This document shows, piece by piece, positions 17,378 to 27,295 of a stretch of 64,000 nt of DNA (position 1 is the first letter of the stretch; every line of letters starts with the position of its first letter). The position numbers and the translations under genes were made by a program. The notes beneath the pieces were generated by a model. It was not told where the DNA came from and ran no database searches. It was given only the letters and a program-made list of their open reading frames with translations. This DNA comes from Streptomyces rimosus (GTDB lineage Bacteria > Actinomycetota > Actinomycetes > Streptomycetales > Streptomycetaceae): NCBI RefSeq assembly GCF_008704655.1, contig NZ_CP023688.1, positions 3,410,001 through 3,474,000 on the forward strand. The letters are read 5' to 3'.

Positions 17378-17697
17378 GGTGGCGACTTCCCGGAGAGGAT
17401 GCGGGTGGACTGGGCGACGGTGCGTACGGCCCGCTGCGGGGCCGGGGCGGCCGTAAGGGGTGCGGTCCATGGAGGACCGGTCGTCCAGTCTACGGGGCGG
17501 GGGAAGGGCGGCGGGCGGCGGAGGTGGAGGCGGCCGGACGGGGCGGGAGGACGCCCGGTGTACTGCGGCGCAGGGCCCCCTCTGCGTACGCGGCGTCCCG
17601 CCCAACGGGTGATTTGTACGCCGAATGGTCCGGTCAGGTCAGTCAAAACGCGTGTCCTGTAACCAATTGATCCCACTTAGCGGCCTACCGTTGCCGA
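17378..17697. other. Divergent intergenic region ychF / DUF6542
   Basis: 320 bp with both start regions. TACCGT at 17686-17691 sits 6 nt before the GTG of the DUF6542 gene (leaderless pattern). An AT-richer patch at 17640-17685 is the likely promoter zone. No coding signal. Confidence 0.5.
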
Positions 17698-18627
17698 GTG
17701 GAGCAACACAGAGCGCGCAGCCCTCAGCACAGTCCGCCCCGGACCGTCCGTCCGGCAGCGGGCCAGGACGCACGGCTTCCCCGTCCCGCGGAGGCCGTGC
17801 CGCCGAACGCTCCGGAGGCCCGGGGCAAGGCAGGCACCCCTGGTGCCCCGCGGGCCCCGGGCGCCCCACGCGCGCCGGGTGCGGCGGCACCCGGCGGTGA
17901 GACGTCGACCGTCTACCGCGTGCGTGCCCGCCGGCGCGGCCCGCTGGCCCCGCTGGCGGCGGCGGCAGCGCGGCTGCCGTCGCCCCGGCTCACCGGCCTG
18001 GGCTGCGGTCTGCTCGGCACCTTCGTCCTGTTCGCTTTCGCCTTCTTCGACAACCTGCTGTTCGGGGGCGCGCCGACGGCGTACGGGGTCTTCTTCCTCC
18101 TGGTCGGCGTGTCGGCCGGGCTGTGGGTACGGCCGTACGACCTGATCACGGCCCCGATCGCGCTGCCGATCATGTTCACCCTCGGCACCGTGCCGATCAG
18201 CCACAACACGGGCGGGTTCACCGGGCTGCTGATGGGCGTCTTCACGGTGCTGGCGACGCAGGCGGGCTGGCTGTTCGCGGGGACGCTGGCCTGCGCGCTG
18301 ATCGTCGTCGTACGCAAGGCGGCGGCCATCGCACGGCGGCAGGCCGAGCGGCACGCGCAACGGCAGGTGGCGCGGGCGCAGGGGGCGCAGGGGGCGCAAG
18401 GCCGGGAGCCCGCGAAGGGCAGGAGCGCGAACGGTGCGGCCGGGCGCGCCTCCGGGCAGGCGCCGGATCCGGTGTCCGGCCGTTGGCAGCGAAGGCGCGG
18501 GCAGGTGGACGAGGGCCCTGGCCCCGGGCAGCGGCCGGGGCTGGCCCAGGGGTCGCATCACGCCCGCAGCCCCGGGCCGCGCGCGGGCCAGGTCAGGGAT
18601 CGGCCGGCCAGCCGACCTGCGACGTAG
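17698..18627 (+). CDS. DUF6542 membrane protein
   Basis: 309 aa. Pro/Ala-rich disordered N-terminus (1-75, with repeated GAPRAPG), four to five membrane helices (about 95-205: LTGLGCGLLGTFVLFAFAFF, YGVFFLLVGVSAGLWV, and so on), then a basic Gln/Ala/Arg-rich cytosolic tail (AQGAQGAQGREP). Function unknown; DUF6542 is assigned from memory of the hydrophobic core. GTG start with leaderless -10. The 3' end overlaps the convergent ppgK gene by 35 bp, so at most the low-complexity tails overlap. Confidence 0.8.
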   Translation: MEQHRARSPQHSPPRTVRPAAGQDARLPRPAEAVPPNAPEARGKAGTPGAPRAPGAPRAPGAAAPGGETSTVYRVRARRRGPLAPLAAAAARLPSPRLTGLGCGLLGTFVLFAFAFFDNLLFGGAPTAYGVFFLLVGVSAGLWVRPYDLITAPIALPIMFTLGTVPISHNTGGFTGLLMGVFTVLATQAGWLFAGTLACALIVVVRKAAAIARRQAERHAQRQVARAQGAQGAQGREPAKGRSANGAAGRASGQAPDPVSGRWQRRRGQVDEGPGPGQRPGLAQGSHHARSPGPRAGQVRDRPASRPAT

Positions 18628-19465
18628 GGCCGTCGGAGGAAGGGGCGGAAGCGGGGGCGGCCAGCGGGCCGGCGGACGCGCCGGCGCCGGCCGGGGCCGC
18701 CGCTCCGTCCCGTTCCGCGGCCGCGGCCGCCATCGCCGCGCCCACGATGCCCGCGCTGTTCTGGAGCTGCGCGGGCACGATCTCCGCCCGGATGCCCTCG
18801 ATCAGCGGCAGGAACTTCGCCGCCTTGCGGCTGACGCCGCCGCCGATCACGAACAGCCGGGGCGAGAAGAGCATCTCCACGTGGGCGAGGTACTTCTGTA
18901 CGCGGTGCGCCCAGTCCGGCCAGCTCAGGTCCTCGTCGTCCTTGACCTTGGTGGACGCCCGCTTCTCGGCGTCGTGGCCGTGCAGTTCCAGGTGTCCCAG
19001 CTCGGTGTTGGGGACCAGTTCGCCGTCGGTGAAGACGGCGCTGCCGATGCCGGTGCCGAAGGTGAGCACGATGACCGTGCCCCGGCGGCCGCGGCCCGCG
19101 CCGAACCGCATCTCGGCCAGGCCCGCCGCGTCCGCGTCGTTCAGGACGGTGACCGGGCAGCCGCCGGTCTCGTCACCGAGGCGGCCGGCCAGCAGCGCGG
19201 CGGCGTTCCGGTCGATCCACCCTTTGTCGACATTGGCCGCCGTACGGGTGACGCCGTCCGTCACCACGCCGGGGAACGTCGCGCCGACCGGCCCCGACCA
19301 GCCGAAATGGTCCACGACCTGCTTGACGCAGTCCGCGACCGCGTCCGGGGTGGCCGGATGCGGGGTCAGTACCTTGAACCGCTCTTCCGCCAGGTCGCCG
19401 CGCTCCAGGTCCACCGGAGCGCCCTTGATGCCCGACCCGCCGATGTCCACACCAAAGACCTTCAT
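18593..19465 (-). CDS. ppgK: Polyphosphate glucokinase
   Basis: 290-aa ROK-family kinase that phosphorylates glucose using polyphosphate or ATP, feeding glycolysis. Phosphate-binding FGVDIGGSGIKGAPVD at the N-terminus, LNDADAAG (glucose-binding Asp), TFGTGIGSAVF, NTELGHLELHGHDAEKRAS and GGGVSRKAAKF follow. The C-terminal 45 residues are an Ala/Pro-rich extension that overlaps the neighbouring gene and is likely dispensable. TAGCCT lies 7 nt before the ATG (19473-19478), a leaderless pattern. Confidence 0.94.
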   Translation of the reverse strand: MKVFGVDIGGSGIKGAPVDLERGDLAEERFKVLTPHPATPDAVADCVKQVVDHFGWSGPVGATFPGVVTDGVTRTAANVDKGWIDRNAAALLAGRLGDETGGCPVTVLNDADAAGLAEMRFGAGRGRRGTVIVLTFGTGIGSAVFTDGELVPNTELGHLELHGHDAEKRASTKVKDDEDLSWPDWAHRVQKYLAHVEMLFSPRLFVIGGGVSRKAAKFLPLIEGIRAEIVPAQLQNSAGIVGAAMAAAAAERDGAAAPAGAGASAGPLAAPASAPSSDGPTSQVGWPADP

Positions 19466-19550
19466 GCCTTAGAGGCTAGGCGCCGGGCGGCCGGTTCACC
19501 CCTCGGATGGCCTCCGCAGGCCCGGGCACGCGGTCCCCGGGCCCTCGGGC

Positions 19551-20585
19551 TCAGCCCTCGGCGGCGGTCTTCGCCTCGGCGCGCAGGTCGCGGCGGAGTT
19601 CCTTGGGCAGCGAGAAGGTGATGGACTCCTCGGCGGCCTTGACGGTCTCCACGTCCTCGTAACCGCGCTCGGCGAGCCAGTCCAGGACGCCGTGCACCAG
19701 GATCTCGGGGACGGAGGCGCCGGAGGTGAGGCCGACGGTGGTCACGCCCTCCAGCCAGCTCTCGTCGATCTCCTCGGCGCCGTCGACCAGGTGGGCGGCG
19801 CCGGCGCCCGCGCCGAGGGCGACCTCGACGAGGCGGACCGAGTTCGAGGAGTTCTTGGAGCCGACCACGATGACCAGGTCGGTCTGGGCGCCCATCTGCT
19901 TGACGGCGGTCTGGCGGTTCTGCGTGGCGTAGCAGATGTCGTCGCTGGGCGGGGAGAGGAGGTTGGGGTAGCGGCCCTTGATGGCGTCGACCGTCTCCAT
20001 GGTCTCGTCGACCGAGAGGGTGGTCTGGGAGAGCCAGACGACCTTGTCCGGGTCGCGGACCTCGATGTTCTGCACATCGTCGGGGCCGTCGACCAGGGTG
20101 ATGTGGTCGGGGGCCTCGCCGCTGGTGCCGATGACCTCTTCGTGGCCCTCGTGGCCGATCAGGAGGATGTCGAAGTCCTCCTTGGCGTACCGGACGGCTT
20201 CCTTGTGCACCTTGGTGACCAGCGGGCAGGTGGCGTCGATGGTGGCCAGCTTGCCCTGCTTGGCCTCGTCGTGGACGACCGGGGCGACACCGTGCGCGGA
20301 GAAGATGACGATGTTGCCCTCGGGGACCTCCGCCGTCTCCTCGACGAAGATCGCGCCCTTCTTCTCCAGGGTCTTGACGACGTACTTGTTGTGGACGATC
20401 TCGTGGCGCACGTAGACGGGCGCGCCGTACTGTTCCAGGGCTTTCTCGACGGCGATCACGGCACGGTCCACGCCCGCGCAATAACCACGCGGCGCGGCGA
20501 GCAGGACCCGGCGGCGGTCCTCGCGCGGCGTGGCGGCTCCGTCCGGAGCGCTGGCGGGCGACGGGCTGGGCGTAGCAGCAGTCAT
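19551..20585 (-). CDS. ispH: 4-hydroxy-3-methylbut-2-enyl diphosphate reductase
   Basis: Last step of the MEP isoprenoid pathway: reduces HMBPP to IPP/DMAPP with a [4Fe-4S] cluster. The three cluster cysteines are in [27 protein letters not shown] and [26 protein letters not shown] is also present. 344 aa, with about 25 extra Pro/Ser-rich residues at the N-terminus. The start at 20585 is preferred to the ATG three codons earlier because TACGAT lies exactly 7 nt upstream (20593-20598), a leaderless pattern. Confidence 0.96.
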   Translation of the reverse strand: MTAATPSPSPASAPDGAATPREDRRRVLLAAPRGYCAGVDRAVIAVEKALEQYGAPVYVRHEIVHNKYVVKTLEKKGAIFVEETAEVPEGNIVIFSAHGVAPVVHDEAKQGKLATIDATCPLVTKVHKEAVRYAKEDFDILLIGHEGHEEVIGTSGEAPDHITLVDGPDDVQNIEVRDPDKVVWLSQTTLSVDETMETVDAIKGRYPNLLSPPSDDICYATQNRQTAVKQMGAQTDLVIVVGSKNSSNSVRLVEVALGAGAGAAHLVDGAEEIDESWLEGVTTVGLTSGASVPEILVHGVLDWLAERGYEDVETVKAAEESITFSLPKELRRDLRAEAKTAAEG

Positions 20586-21086
20586 ACGATCCATCGTACG
20601 GGGCGTACTTCGGGGTTCGTGCTGCCGTGGGGGCGCGGCGGGGTGAACGGGGTTGACGGGGGCGCGGGACGGTGTCACCGGGGTGGCGGGGGTGGCTCTA
20701 CGGGTGTGGGGCGGTGCGTGAGACCGCGGCGCGGGGTGGCTGCACGGGTGTGGGGCGGCGCGTGAGACCGCGGGCATGGGGGGGTGGGGATCGCGGGGCG
20801 TAGAGGCGTGCGTATGGCGGTGCGAGCGTGCGAGCGCCCTGTTACGGAGGCGCGTGCGCCGTGCCGCGGGTATGTACGTGTTGCCGTACGCCACTGGAGT
20901 GCCACCGGAGTGCCGCGCCGCCGTACGCCACCGGAGTGCGTATGCGTCGCGCCGCGGCGAGGCCGCCTCCCGGCCCCCTCCGCCCCTGCTGGCGCGTCCA
21001 CCCCACCCGGCGCGCGGCCTTGCCCGAAGCTGGAAGGCAGCCGACGATCATCGTCGGCACGTACGTCCCCCGCTGGAGTGACCGTC
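20586..21086. other. Gene-free region with repeats (500 bp)
   Basis: Divergent region between ispH and the APC permease. It holds a 44-bp tandem duplication (20691-20774) and scattered copies of TACGCCAC(T/C)GGAGTGC (about 20886 and 20922). Several frames are open but carry low-complexity Arg/Pro/Gly peptides. Promoters for both genes must lie here. Confidence 0.5.
20691..20774. repeat. 44-bp tandem duplication
   Basis: Unit 1 (20691-20734) and unit 2 (20735-20774, slightly short) both begin GGTGGCT and contain ACGGGTGTGGGGCGG and GCGTGAGACCGCGG; about 37 of 40 aligned bases match. Upstream of the APC permease; no function evident. Confidence 0.7.
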
Positions 21087-22589
21087 ATGAGCGCACCGTC
21101 CGAGCCGAACCCGTCCTCCGGGCGGAACCCGTCCCCCGGACCGAATCCGTCCTCCGAGCCGGCCCGGTCCTCCCCGCCGCCGTCCGCCGGGACCACCGCG
21201 TCACCCGGCGCGTCACCCGGCGCGTCACCCGGCGCGTCCGCCGACGCCGGGCTCCGGCGCACGCTGAGCTTCCGGGACCTGATCGTCTACGGGCTGCTCT
21301 TCATCGCCCCGATGGCGCCCGTCGGCATCTTCGGCACGCTCCAGGCCAAGTCGCACGGCGCGATCACGGTCGTCTACCTCGTGGCGACCGTGGCGATGGC
21401 CTTCACCGCGTACTCGTACGCGCAGATGGTGCGGGTCGCCCCGCAGGCCGGCTCGGTGTTCACCTACGCGCGGGTCGGGCTCGGCGACGGCGCGGGCTTC
21501 GTCGCGGGGTGGATGGCGATGCTCGACTATCTGCTGATTCCGGCGGTGGCGTACCTCTTCTCCGGTATCGCCATGCACGCGCTGGTGCCGTCCGTGCACC
21601 AGTGGGTGTGGACGGCGCTCGCGGTGGTCGTCACCACGCTGCTGAACCTCATGGGGGTACGCACCGCGGCGGTGGCCGGGTTCGCGGTGCTGGCCATGGA
21701 ACTGGCGGTGCTGGTGGTGTTCGTGGTGGCGGCGGTGTGGGTGCTGGTCACGGACGGGGCGCGGCGCGGGTGGTCGGTACCGCTGACCGGGGAGGGCGGT
21801 TTCTCGACGAGCGCGGTGCTGGCGGCGGTGTCGGTGGCGGTGCTGTCGTATCTGGGGTTCGACGCGATCGCGTCGTTCGCGGAGGAGACCACGGGGAGTT
21901 CCGCGCGGGTGGCGCGGGCCGTGCTGACCTGCCTGGTGCTGGCGGGTGTGCTGTTCGCCGTGCAGACCTATCTGGCGGCGCTGCTCGCGCCGATGTCCGC
22001 GGCCGAGCTGGCGGCGAACCCCGCCGGGCAGGGCGACGCCTTCTACACGACGGCGGACGCGGCCGTCGGCGAGTGGCTGCAGAAGCTGGTGGCGGCGAGC
22101 AAGGCGATCGGCGCGGCGTTCGCGGCGCTGGCGGGGCAGGCGGCGGCCGGCCGGCTGCTGTTCGCGATGGCGCGGGACCGGCGGCTGCCGGGCGCGATGT
22201 CGAAGGTGGACGCGGGCAGCGGGGTGCCGCGGCGGGCGCTGCTGGGCGCCGCGGTGGTGACGCTGATCGCGGCGGTGTGGGCGGCCCGCCGCGACGACGG
22301 CCTGGACCATCTCTCCTCGATCGTCAACGTGGGCGCGCTGACCGCCTTCGGACTGCTGCACGCCTCGGTGATCGGCTGGTTCTGGGTACGCAAGCGGGCC
22401 GGGCGGCCGAACGTCCTCAAGCACGTCCTGGTGCCGCTGCTGGGCCTTGCGGTGGTGGTCGCGGTGATCGTGGAGGCGTCCGGGACCGCGCAGACCGTCG
22501 GCGCCGTCTGGCTGGCGGTGGGGCTGGTGGTGCTGGCGGTGCAGTACGGGCGCAGGAGGGGCGGTACGACGGGCACCGTCGAGCGGTGA
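21087..22589 (+). CDS. APC-family permease (PuuP-like)
   Basis: 500-aa amino acid/polyamine transporter. The disordered N-terminus (1-55) has short repeats of NPSSG/NPSPG type and three SPGA units, then [20 protein letters not shown] begins TM1; about 12 membrane helices follow, including [10 protein letters not shown] (TM6 region). The order resembles putrescine importer PuuP more than the permease at 7474, but the substrate is inferred. ATG at 21087 with GGAG 8 nt upstream; the long open extension before it is not used. Monocistronic. Confidence 0.87.
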   Translation: MSAPSEPNPSSGRNPSPGPNPSSEPARSSPPPSAGTTASPGASPGASPGASADAGLRRTLSFRDLIVYGLLFIAPMAPVGIFGTLQAKSHGAITVVYLVATVAMAFTAYSYAQMVRVAPQAGSVFTYARVGLGDGAGFVAGWMAMLDYLLIPAVAYLFSGIAMHALVPSVHQWVWTALAVVVTTLLNLMGVRTAAVAGFAVLAMELAVLVVFVVAAVWVLVTDGARRGWSVPLTGEGGFSTSAVLAAVSVAVLSYLGFDAIASFAEETTGSSARVARAVLTCLVLAGVLFAVQTYLAALLAPMSAAELAANPAGQGDAFYTTADAAVGEWLQKLVAASKAIGAAFAALAGQAAAGRLLFAMARDRRLPGAMSKVDAGSGVPRRALLGAAVVTLIAAVWAARRDDGLDHLSSIVNVGALTAFGLLHASVIGWFWVRKRAGRPNVLKHVLVPLLGLAVVVAVIVEASGTAQTVGAVWLAVGLVVLAVQYGRRRGGTTGTVER

Positions 22590-22620
22590 TCGGCCGGCCA
22601 CGCCGGGATCGGGCCTGCGG

Positions 22621-22697
22621 CAGGCGGCAGGCGGCAGGCGGCAGGCGGCAGGCGGCAGGCGGCAGGCGGCAGGCGGCAGGCGGCAGGCGGCAGGCGG
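22621..22697. repeat. Heptanucleotide tandem repeat (CAGGCGG)11
   Basis: Eleven uninterrupted copies of CAGGCGG between the permease stop and xseA, followed at once by a different tandem array. A 7-bp unit shifts frame and is non-coding here. Such perfect repeats are prone to slippage and copy number is likely strain-variable. Confidence 0.95.
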
Positions 22698-22710
22698 CCG
22701 ACTTTACGGG

Positions 22711-22797
22711 GCTGCGGCGAGCGACCGGCCTTGTACGAGGCTGCGGCAAGCGACCGGCCTTGTACGGGGCTGCGGCGAGCGACCGGCCTCTTACGGG
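22711..22797. repeat. 29-bp tandem repeat, three copies
   Basis: Units at 22711-22739, 22740-22768 and 22769-22797, each starting GCTGCGGC(G/A)AGCGACCGGC; neighbours differ by two to three bases. Ends about 95 bp upstream of the xseA start. Position close to the promoter could affect xseA expression, but that is speculation. Confidence 0.92.
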
Positions 22798-22891
22798 TTC
22801 GCGCCCGCCCCGCGCCGCCCAGCCTCGTACGGACCCCGCCGCCCGCCCCGCGCCGCCCCGCGCTGTCAGTGCCGGGCTATACGCTCGACGC

Positions 22892-24127
22892 ATGAGTGTG
22901 AGGACGTCTGCGGAGGCGCCGATCCCCGTCGGCGAGGTGTCGCGGCTCATCGGGGGGTGGATCGACCGGCTGGGTGCCGTCTGGGTCGAGGGCCAGATCA
23001 CCCAGCTGTCCCGGCGGCCGGGCGCCGGTGTGGTCTTCCTGACGCTGCGCGACCCGTCGTACGACATCTCGGTCAGCGTGACGTGCTACCGCCAGGTCTT
23101 CGACAAGATCGCCGACGTGGTGAGCGAGGGCGCCCGCGTCGTCGTGCATGCCAAGCCGGAGTGGTACGCGCCGCGCGGCCAGCTCTCGCTGCGCGCCGCC
23201 GAGATCAAACCGGTGGGCGTCGGCGAGCTGCTGGCGCGGCTGGAGCAGCTGAAGAAGTCCCTCGCCGCCGAGGGCCTGTTCCGGGCGGAGCGCAAGCGCG
23301 GACTGCCGTTCCTGCCGCAGCTGATCGGCCTGGTCTGCGGGCGGGCCAGCGCCGCCGAGCGGGACGTCCTGGAGAACGCCCGCCTGCGCTGGCCGGCGGT
23401 CCGCTTCGAGGTGCGCAACGTACCGGTGCAGGGGGTGCACGCGGTGCCGCAGGTCATCGAGGCGGTCAAGGAGCTGGACGCGCTGCCCGAGGTCGACGTG
23501 ATCATCGTGGCGCGCGGCGGCGGCAGCGTCGAGGACCTACTGCCGTTCTCGGACGAGCAGCTGGTCAGGGCGGTGGGCGCGGCCCGTACGCCGGTCGTCT
23601 CCGCGATCGGCCACGAACCGGATTCGCCGCTGCTCGACCTGGTCGCCGACCTGCGCGCCTCGACGCCGACGGACGCGGCCAAGAAGGTCGTACCGGACGT
23701 GGGCGAGGAGTTCGCCCGTATCCAGCAGCTGCGGGAGCGGGCGCTGCGCGCGGTCAGCGGCTTCCTCGACCGCGAGGAGCGCGGCCTGGCGGCGGCGCTG
23801 AGCAGGCCCTCGATGGAGCGGCCCCACCGGATGGTCGAGGAGCGCGAGGAGCAGGTCACGGCGCTGCTGGAGCGCGGCCGACGCACGCTGGGGCATCTGC
23901 TCGACCGGGCCGACTCCGAGCTGTCGCACACCCTGGCGCGGGTGGTCGCCCTCTCCCCCAAGGCCACCCTGGAGCGCGGGTACGCCGTCCTCCAGAGGCC
24001 GGACGGTTCGGCCGTGCGCTCGCCCGGTGAGGTCGCGCCGGACGACGAGCTGCGGGCCAGGGTCGCCGAGGGCGAGTTCCGGGTCCGGGTCTCCGGCGCA
24101 CCGTCCGATGTCGGACCCCAGGATTAG
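22892..24127 (+). CDS. xseA: Exodeoxyribonuclease VII large subunit
   Basis: 411 aa. N-terminal OB-fold (about 12-110: [20 protein letters not shown], then [15 protein letters not shown]) and the catalytic domain (about 130-330: [67 protein letters not shown]), then a coiled-coil C-terminus. With XseB it degrades single-stranded DNA to oligonucleotides. The ATG at 22892 has TACGCT 6 nt upstream (22880-22885), fitting leaderless initiation. xseB follows after 10 nt. Confidence 0.95.
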   Translation: MSVRTSAEAPIPVGEVSRLIGGWIDRLGAVWVEGQITQLSRRPGAGVVFLTLRDPSYDISVSVTCYRQVFDKIADVVSEGARVVVHAKPEWYAPRGQLSLRAAEIKPVGVGELLARLEQLKKSLAAEGLFRAERKRGLPFLPQLIGLVCGRASAAERDVLENARLRWPAVRFEVRNVPVQGVHAVPQVIEAVKELDALPEVDVIIVARGGGSVEDLLPFSDEQLVRAVGAARTPVVSAIGHEPDSPLLDLVADLRASTPTDAAKKVVPDVGEEFARIQQLRERALRAVSGFLDREERGLAAALSRPSMERPHRMVEEREEQVTALLERGRRTLGHLLDRADSELSHTLARVVALSPKATLERGYAVLQRPDGSAVRSPGEVAPDDELRARVAEGEFRVRVSGAPSDVGPQD

Positions 24128-24137
24128 GGTGAGAGCC

Positions 24138-24419
24138 ATGGCTAAGGCGAAGACGGACGACACGGTGGCGGGCGGCGCGGCGGACGCGGCGCAGCCGGCG
24201 GGTTCCGCGCTCGGGTACGAGCAGGCCCGGGACGAGCTGATCGAGGTCGTCCGCAGCCTGGAGGCCGGCGGGACCACCCTGGAGGAGTCCCTCGCGCTCT
24301 GGGAGCGCGGCGAGGAACTGGCAAAGGTCTGCCGCCGCTGGCTGGACGGCGCGCGGGCGCGGCTGGACGCGGCGCTGGCGGAAGAGGACGAGGCGGAGGC
24401 CGAGGCCGAGGCCGAGTAG
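24138..24419 (+). CDS. xseB: Exodeoxyribonuclease VII small subunit
   Basis: 93 aa. The conserved core [19 protein letters not shown], then [31 protein letters not shown], forms the helical hairpin that wraps the large subunit's coiled coil. Acidic Glu/Ala tail. AGGGTGAG upstream of the ATG; 10 nt after xseA, so co-transcribed. Confidence 0.95.
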   Translation: MAKAKTDDTVAGGAADAAQPAGSALGYEQARDELIEVVRSLEAGGTTLEESLALWERGEELAKVCRRWLDGARARLDAALAEEDEAEAEAEAE

Positions 24420-24615
24420 CGGTCGGCTGTACGGATAAGGGGCCGGGCCCGCGTACGTAGGGGTACGGGGCGGCACGGCCCCTCGCGCACGTAACCACGC
24501 GTACGGCCGCGCCTACGACCACTCGTAGGCCCGCCTGCATCCGCGCCCCTCCCCTAAGCGTCTGCGCGCGTCACTCCCCCACCTTGTGAACCGAGTCACG
24601 ATTCCCCCGTTTTAG

Positions 24616-24643
24616 TTGAAACTTAATCTATCTTGGTTACAGT
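24616..24643 (+). promoter_or_regulatory. Promoter of the nitroreductase-like gene
   Basis: -35 TTGAAA (24616-24621), 16-bp spacer, -10 TACAGT (24638-24643), in the most AT-rich stretch nearby (24601-24660). The sequence AGTTGAAACT over the -35 is a short palindrome and possible repressor site. Confidence 0.55.
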
Positions 24644-24685
24644 TGATACCGAACACGGAAATCACCGACTCACCGAGGTGCCCTC

Positions 24686-25279
24686 ATGTCTCTCGCGCTC
24701 GACGCCGCCGCCCAGGACCTCCTCTTCCGCGAGGCCCAGACCGCCAACTCGTTCACCGACGAGCCGGTGACGGACGAGCAGGTTCAGGCCATCTACGACC
24801 TGGTGAAGTACGCGCCGACCGCCTTCAACCAGTCGCCGCTGCGGCTGACCCTGGTCCGCTCGGCGGACGCCCGTGAGCGCCTGGTCAAGCACGCCATGGG
24901 CGCCAACGGCCCGAAGACGCTGAGCGCGCCGCTGACGCTGGTGCTCTCCACGGACCTGGACTTCCACGAGAAGCTGCCGACCCTGTTCCCGCACGCCCCG
25001 GGCATCAAGGACGCCTACTTCAGCGAGCTGTCCGTCCGCGAGGTCGCCGGCGCCCAGAACGCGACCCTCCAGGCGGGCTACCTCATCCTCGGCATCCGCG
25101 CGGCCGGCCTGGCCGCCGGCCCGATGACCGGCTTCGACTTCGCCGGCATCGACAAGGAGTTCTTCGGCGACGGCAAGCAGAAGTCCTTCATGGTCATCAA
25201 CGTCGGCAAGCCGGGCGCCGACGCCTTCTTCCCGCGCTCGCCGCGCCTGAGCTTCGACGAGGCCGTCACGACGGTCTGA
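24686..25279 (+). CDS. Nitroreductase-family protein, RutE/malonic semialdehyde reductase-like
   Basis: 197-aa FMN-dependent NAD(P)H oxidoreductase. The motifs RTANSF-like QTANSFTDEPVTDEQVQAIYDL, YAPTAFNQSPLRLTLV and the C-terminal INVGKPG follow RutE, which reduces malonic semialdehyde in pyrimidine breakdown. No other rut gene is nearby, so a different aldehyde or quinone substrate is possible. SD GAGGTG before the ATG at 24686. A second, diverged copy of its last 48 bases lies downstream at 25321-25368. Confidence 0.88.
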   Translation: MSLALDAAAQDLLFREAQTANSFTDEPVTDEQVQAIYDLVKYAPTAFNQSPLRLTLVRSADARERLVKHAMGANGPKTLSAPLTLVLSTDLDFHEKLPTLFPHAPGIKDAYFSELSVREVAGAQNATLQAGYLILGIRAAGLAAGPMTGFDFAGIDKEFFGDGKQKSFMVINVGKPGADAFFPRSPRLSFDEAVTTV

Positions 25280-25320
25280 TCCGGCCGGGGGTCCGGGGGT
25301 CGCCCCCGGGACAGCACAGC

Positions 25321-25368
25321 CCGCGCTCGCCCCGTCTGAGCTTCGACGAGGCCGTGACCACCGTCTGA
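25321..25368 (+). pseudogene. Vestigial second 3' end of the nitroreductase-like gene
   Basis: Forty-eight bases that encode PRSPRLSFDEAVTTV-stop, identical in protein to the last 15 residues of the gene ending at 25279. 43 of 48 bases match and all five differences fall at third codon positions. It is not attached to any open frame. Best read as the remnant of a homologous allele left behind by gene replacement or of a lost tandem copy. Confidence 0.85.
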
Positions 25369-25377
25369 GCCTTCCCC

Positions 25378-25429
25378 ACGTACGACGAGGCCGCCGCACC
25401 CATCCCGGTGCGGCGGCCTCGTCGTACGT
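25378..25429. terminator. Bidirectional terminator
   Basis: Perfect 23-bp inverted repeat (ACGTACGACGAGGCCGCCGC... at 25378-25400 with 25407-25429) around a 6-nt loop between the convergent nitroreductase-like and DUF4245 genes. No strong U-tract, as is usual in Streptomyces. Confidence 0.85.
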
Positions 25430-25473
25430 ATGCAGCCGTACGGCCACGGGGGCAGGCACCCCGGCCGTCAGCG

Positions 25474-26019
25474 TCAGCCCTTCTTCGCCTCCAGAGACGC
25501 GGCCAGTTCCGCGAGCCGTCCGTACGGCGCGGTGCCGGTGAGGACGGTGGTGACGCCCTCCTCCTCGCGCACCAGCGCGCGGTACTTCTCGCCCTTGTAG
25601 CGGTCCCACTTCACGCCGCCGACGGCCTGCTTGCCCGGCGCCTTCTCGGCGCCCAGCGTGACGTCCTGGATGAACTTCTTCGCGGGCGCGTCGCTCTGCT
25701 CCAGCGCCGCGTACTCCTGCTCCGGGTCGAGGAAGCCCAGGTGCCAGGCGCCGCCCTTGCCGTCGTTGCTCGCCTTGTACGTGACGGAGGTGGCGCGCCA
25801 GCCCTCGGGCAGGCCCTTGGGCGCGGCGATCGCGTACGGCGCGGCGCGCCGGGCGGTCGCGAGCTCGACGCGGTAGTCGACCGTCTTGACCGCGTTGACC
25901 TCGGCGCTCCTGCTGTCGTTGTGCGGGATGAAGACATAGATGCCCGCGACGAGGGCGCCGATCACCGCCATCGACAGGACCATGTCCCGAACCGTCTGCT
26001 TGCCTCGCATACCTGCCAC
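25474..26019 (-). CDS. DUF4245 membrane-anchored protein
   Basis: 181 aa. N-terminal MAGMRGKQTVRDM then a single membrane helix (about 14-33: VLSMAVIGALVAGIYVFIP) and an extracytoplasmic domain (about 40-181) with LPEGWRATSVTYKAS and HLGFLDPEQEYAALEQS, matching DUF4245 as I recall it. Function unknown. GTG at 26019 (GTGGCAGGTATG) preferred over the ATG at 26010 because a G-rich ribosome binding site fits it better. Divergent from glpX. Confidence 0.82.
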   Translation of the reverse strand: MAGMRGKQTVRDMVLSMAVIGALVAGIYVFIPHNDSRSAEVNAVKTVDYRVELATARRAAPYAIAAPKGLPEGWRATSVTYKASNDGKGGAWHLGFLDPEQEYAALEQSDAPAKKFIQDVTLGAEKAPGKQAVGGVKWDRYKGEKYRALVREEEGVTTVLTGTAPYGRLAELAASLEAKKG

Positions 26020-26221
26020 GTCTCTATCGTCCCCCATGCCCGGCCCTGCGAAGACACGCCCCCTGCCGTTCGCCGCCCGGTGCCCGCCCTTGCGGGGACA
26101 CGCCCGTATGGCGCGCGGGCGCTGCTCATGCGTAGGGCCCACTGCTCATTGTGGCGACCTACCGATAAAGTCATAGCCACCCTCACCATTCCGGCCGTCG
26201 CCGTACAGAAAGGTGCGCTCG

Positions 26222-27253
26222 ATGACCGAGCATCATCTGCCGTCCCAACTCGAGGTCAGCCCCGAGGCTCCCGACCGCAACCTCGCACTGGAGCTCGTCC
26301 GGGTGACCGAGGCCGGAGCCATGGCCTCGGGCCGCTGGGTCGGGCGCGGCGACAAGAACGGCGCCGACGGCGCCGCCGTCAAGGCCATGCGCGCCTTGAT
26401 CCACACCGTCTCCATGAACGGCGTCGTGGTCATCGGGGAGGGCGAGAAGGACAACGCCCCGATGCTCTACAACGGCGAGCGGGTCGGCGACGGCACCGGC
26501 GCCGAGTGCGACGTGGCCGTGGACCCGGTCGACGGTACGACGCTGACCGCCAAGGGCATGGCCAACGCGGTCTCCGTGATGGCCGTCGCCGAGCGCGGCG
26601 CCATGTTCGACCCGTCCGCGGTGTTCTACATGGACAAGCTGGCCACCGGCCCGGAGGCCGCCGACTTCGTCGACATCACCGCTCCGGTCGGCGTGAACAT
26701 CCGCCGGATCGCCAAGGCGAAGAAGTCCGCCGTCGAGGACGTCACCGTCGTCATCCTGGACCGGCCGCGCCACGAGGGCCTGGTCAAGGAGGTACGGGAG
26801 GCGGGCGCCCGGATCAAGTTCATCTCCGACGGCGACGTGGCCGGCGCGATCATGGCGGCCCGCGAGGGCACCGGCGTGGACCTGCTGCTGGGCATCGGCG
26901 GTACGCCCGAGGGCATCATCGCCGCGTGCGCCCTGAAGTGCCTGGGCGGCACCCTCCAGGCCAAGCTGTGGCCGAAGGACGACGAGGAGCGGCAGCGCGC
27001 GATCGACGCCGGGCACGACCTGGACAAGGTGCTCCAGACCGACGACCTGGTGCGCGGCGACAACGTCTTCTTCGTGGCCACCGGCATCACCGACGGCGAC
27101 CTGCTGCGCGGCGTGCGCTACCGCGCCGAGACCGCGACCACCTCGTCGCTGGTGATGCGCTCCAAGTCCGGCACGATCCGCCGGGTCGACTCCGAGCACC
27201 GGCTCGCCAAGCTGCGCGCGTACAGCTCGGTCGACTTCGAGCGCCCCAGCTAG
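26222..27253 (+). CDS. glpX: Class II fructose-1,6-bisphosphatase
   Basis: 343 aa. Gluconeogenic enzyme converting fructose-1,6-bisphosphate to fructose-6-phosphate. Motifs: [44 protein letters not shown] (metal site), [40 protein letters not shown]. The lithium-sensitive GlpX fold is clear. ATG at 26222 with AAAGG 9 nt upstream; the GTG three codons earlier is less likely. Lies next to a WhiB-like gene as in S. coelicolor (recalled). Confidence 0.96.
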   Translation: MTEHHLPSQLEVSPEAPDRNLALELVRVTEAGAMASGRWVGRGDKNGADGAAVKAMRALIHTVSMNGVVVIGEGEKDNAPMLYNGERVGDGTGAECDVAVDPVDGTTLTAKGMANAVSVMAVAERGAMFDPSAVFYMDKLATGPEAADFVDITAPVGVNIRRIAKAKKSAVEDVTVVILDRPRHEGLVKEVREAGARIKFISDGDVAGAIMAAREGTGVDLLLGIGGTPEGIIAACALKCLGGTLQAKLWPKDDEERQRAIDAGHDLDKVLQTDDLVRGDNVFFVATGITDGDLLRGVRYRAETATTSSLVMRSKSGTIRRVDSEHRLAKLRAYSSVDFERPS

Positions 27254-27295
27254 CGGCAGCCGGACCGGCAACGGCCGGCCGGCGCGCACAGCAAT

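Noticed and set aside
22621..22797. CRISPR array
   Set aside because: Repeats are contiguous with no unique spacers and no cas genes nearby.
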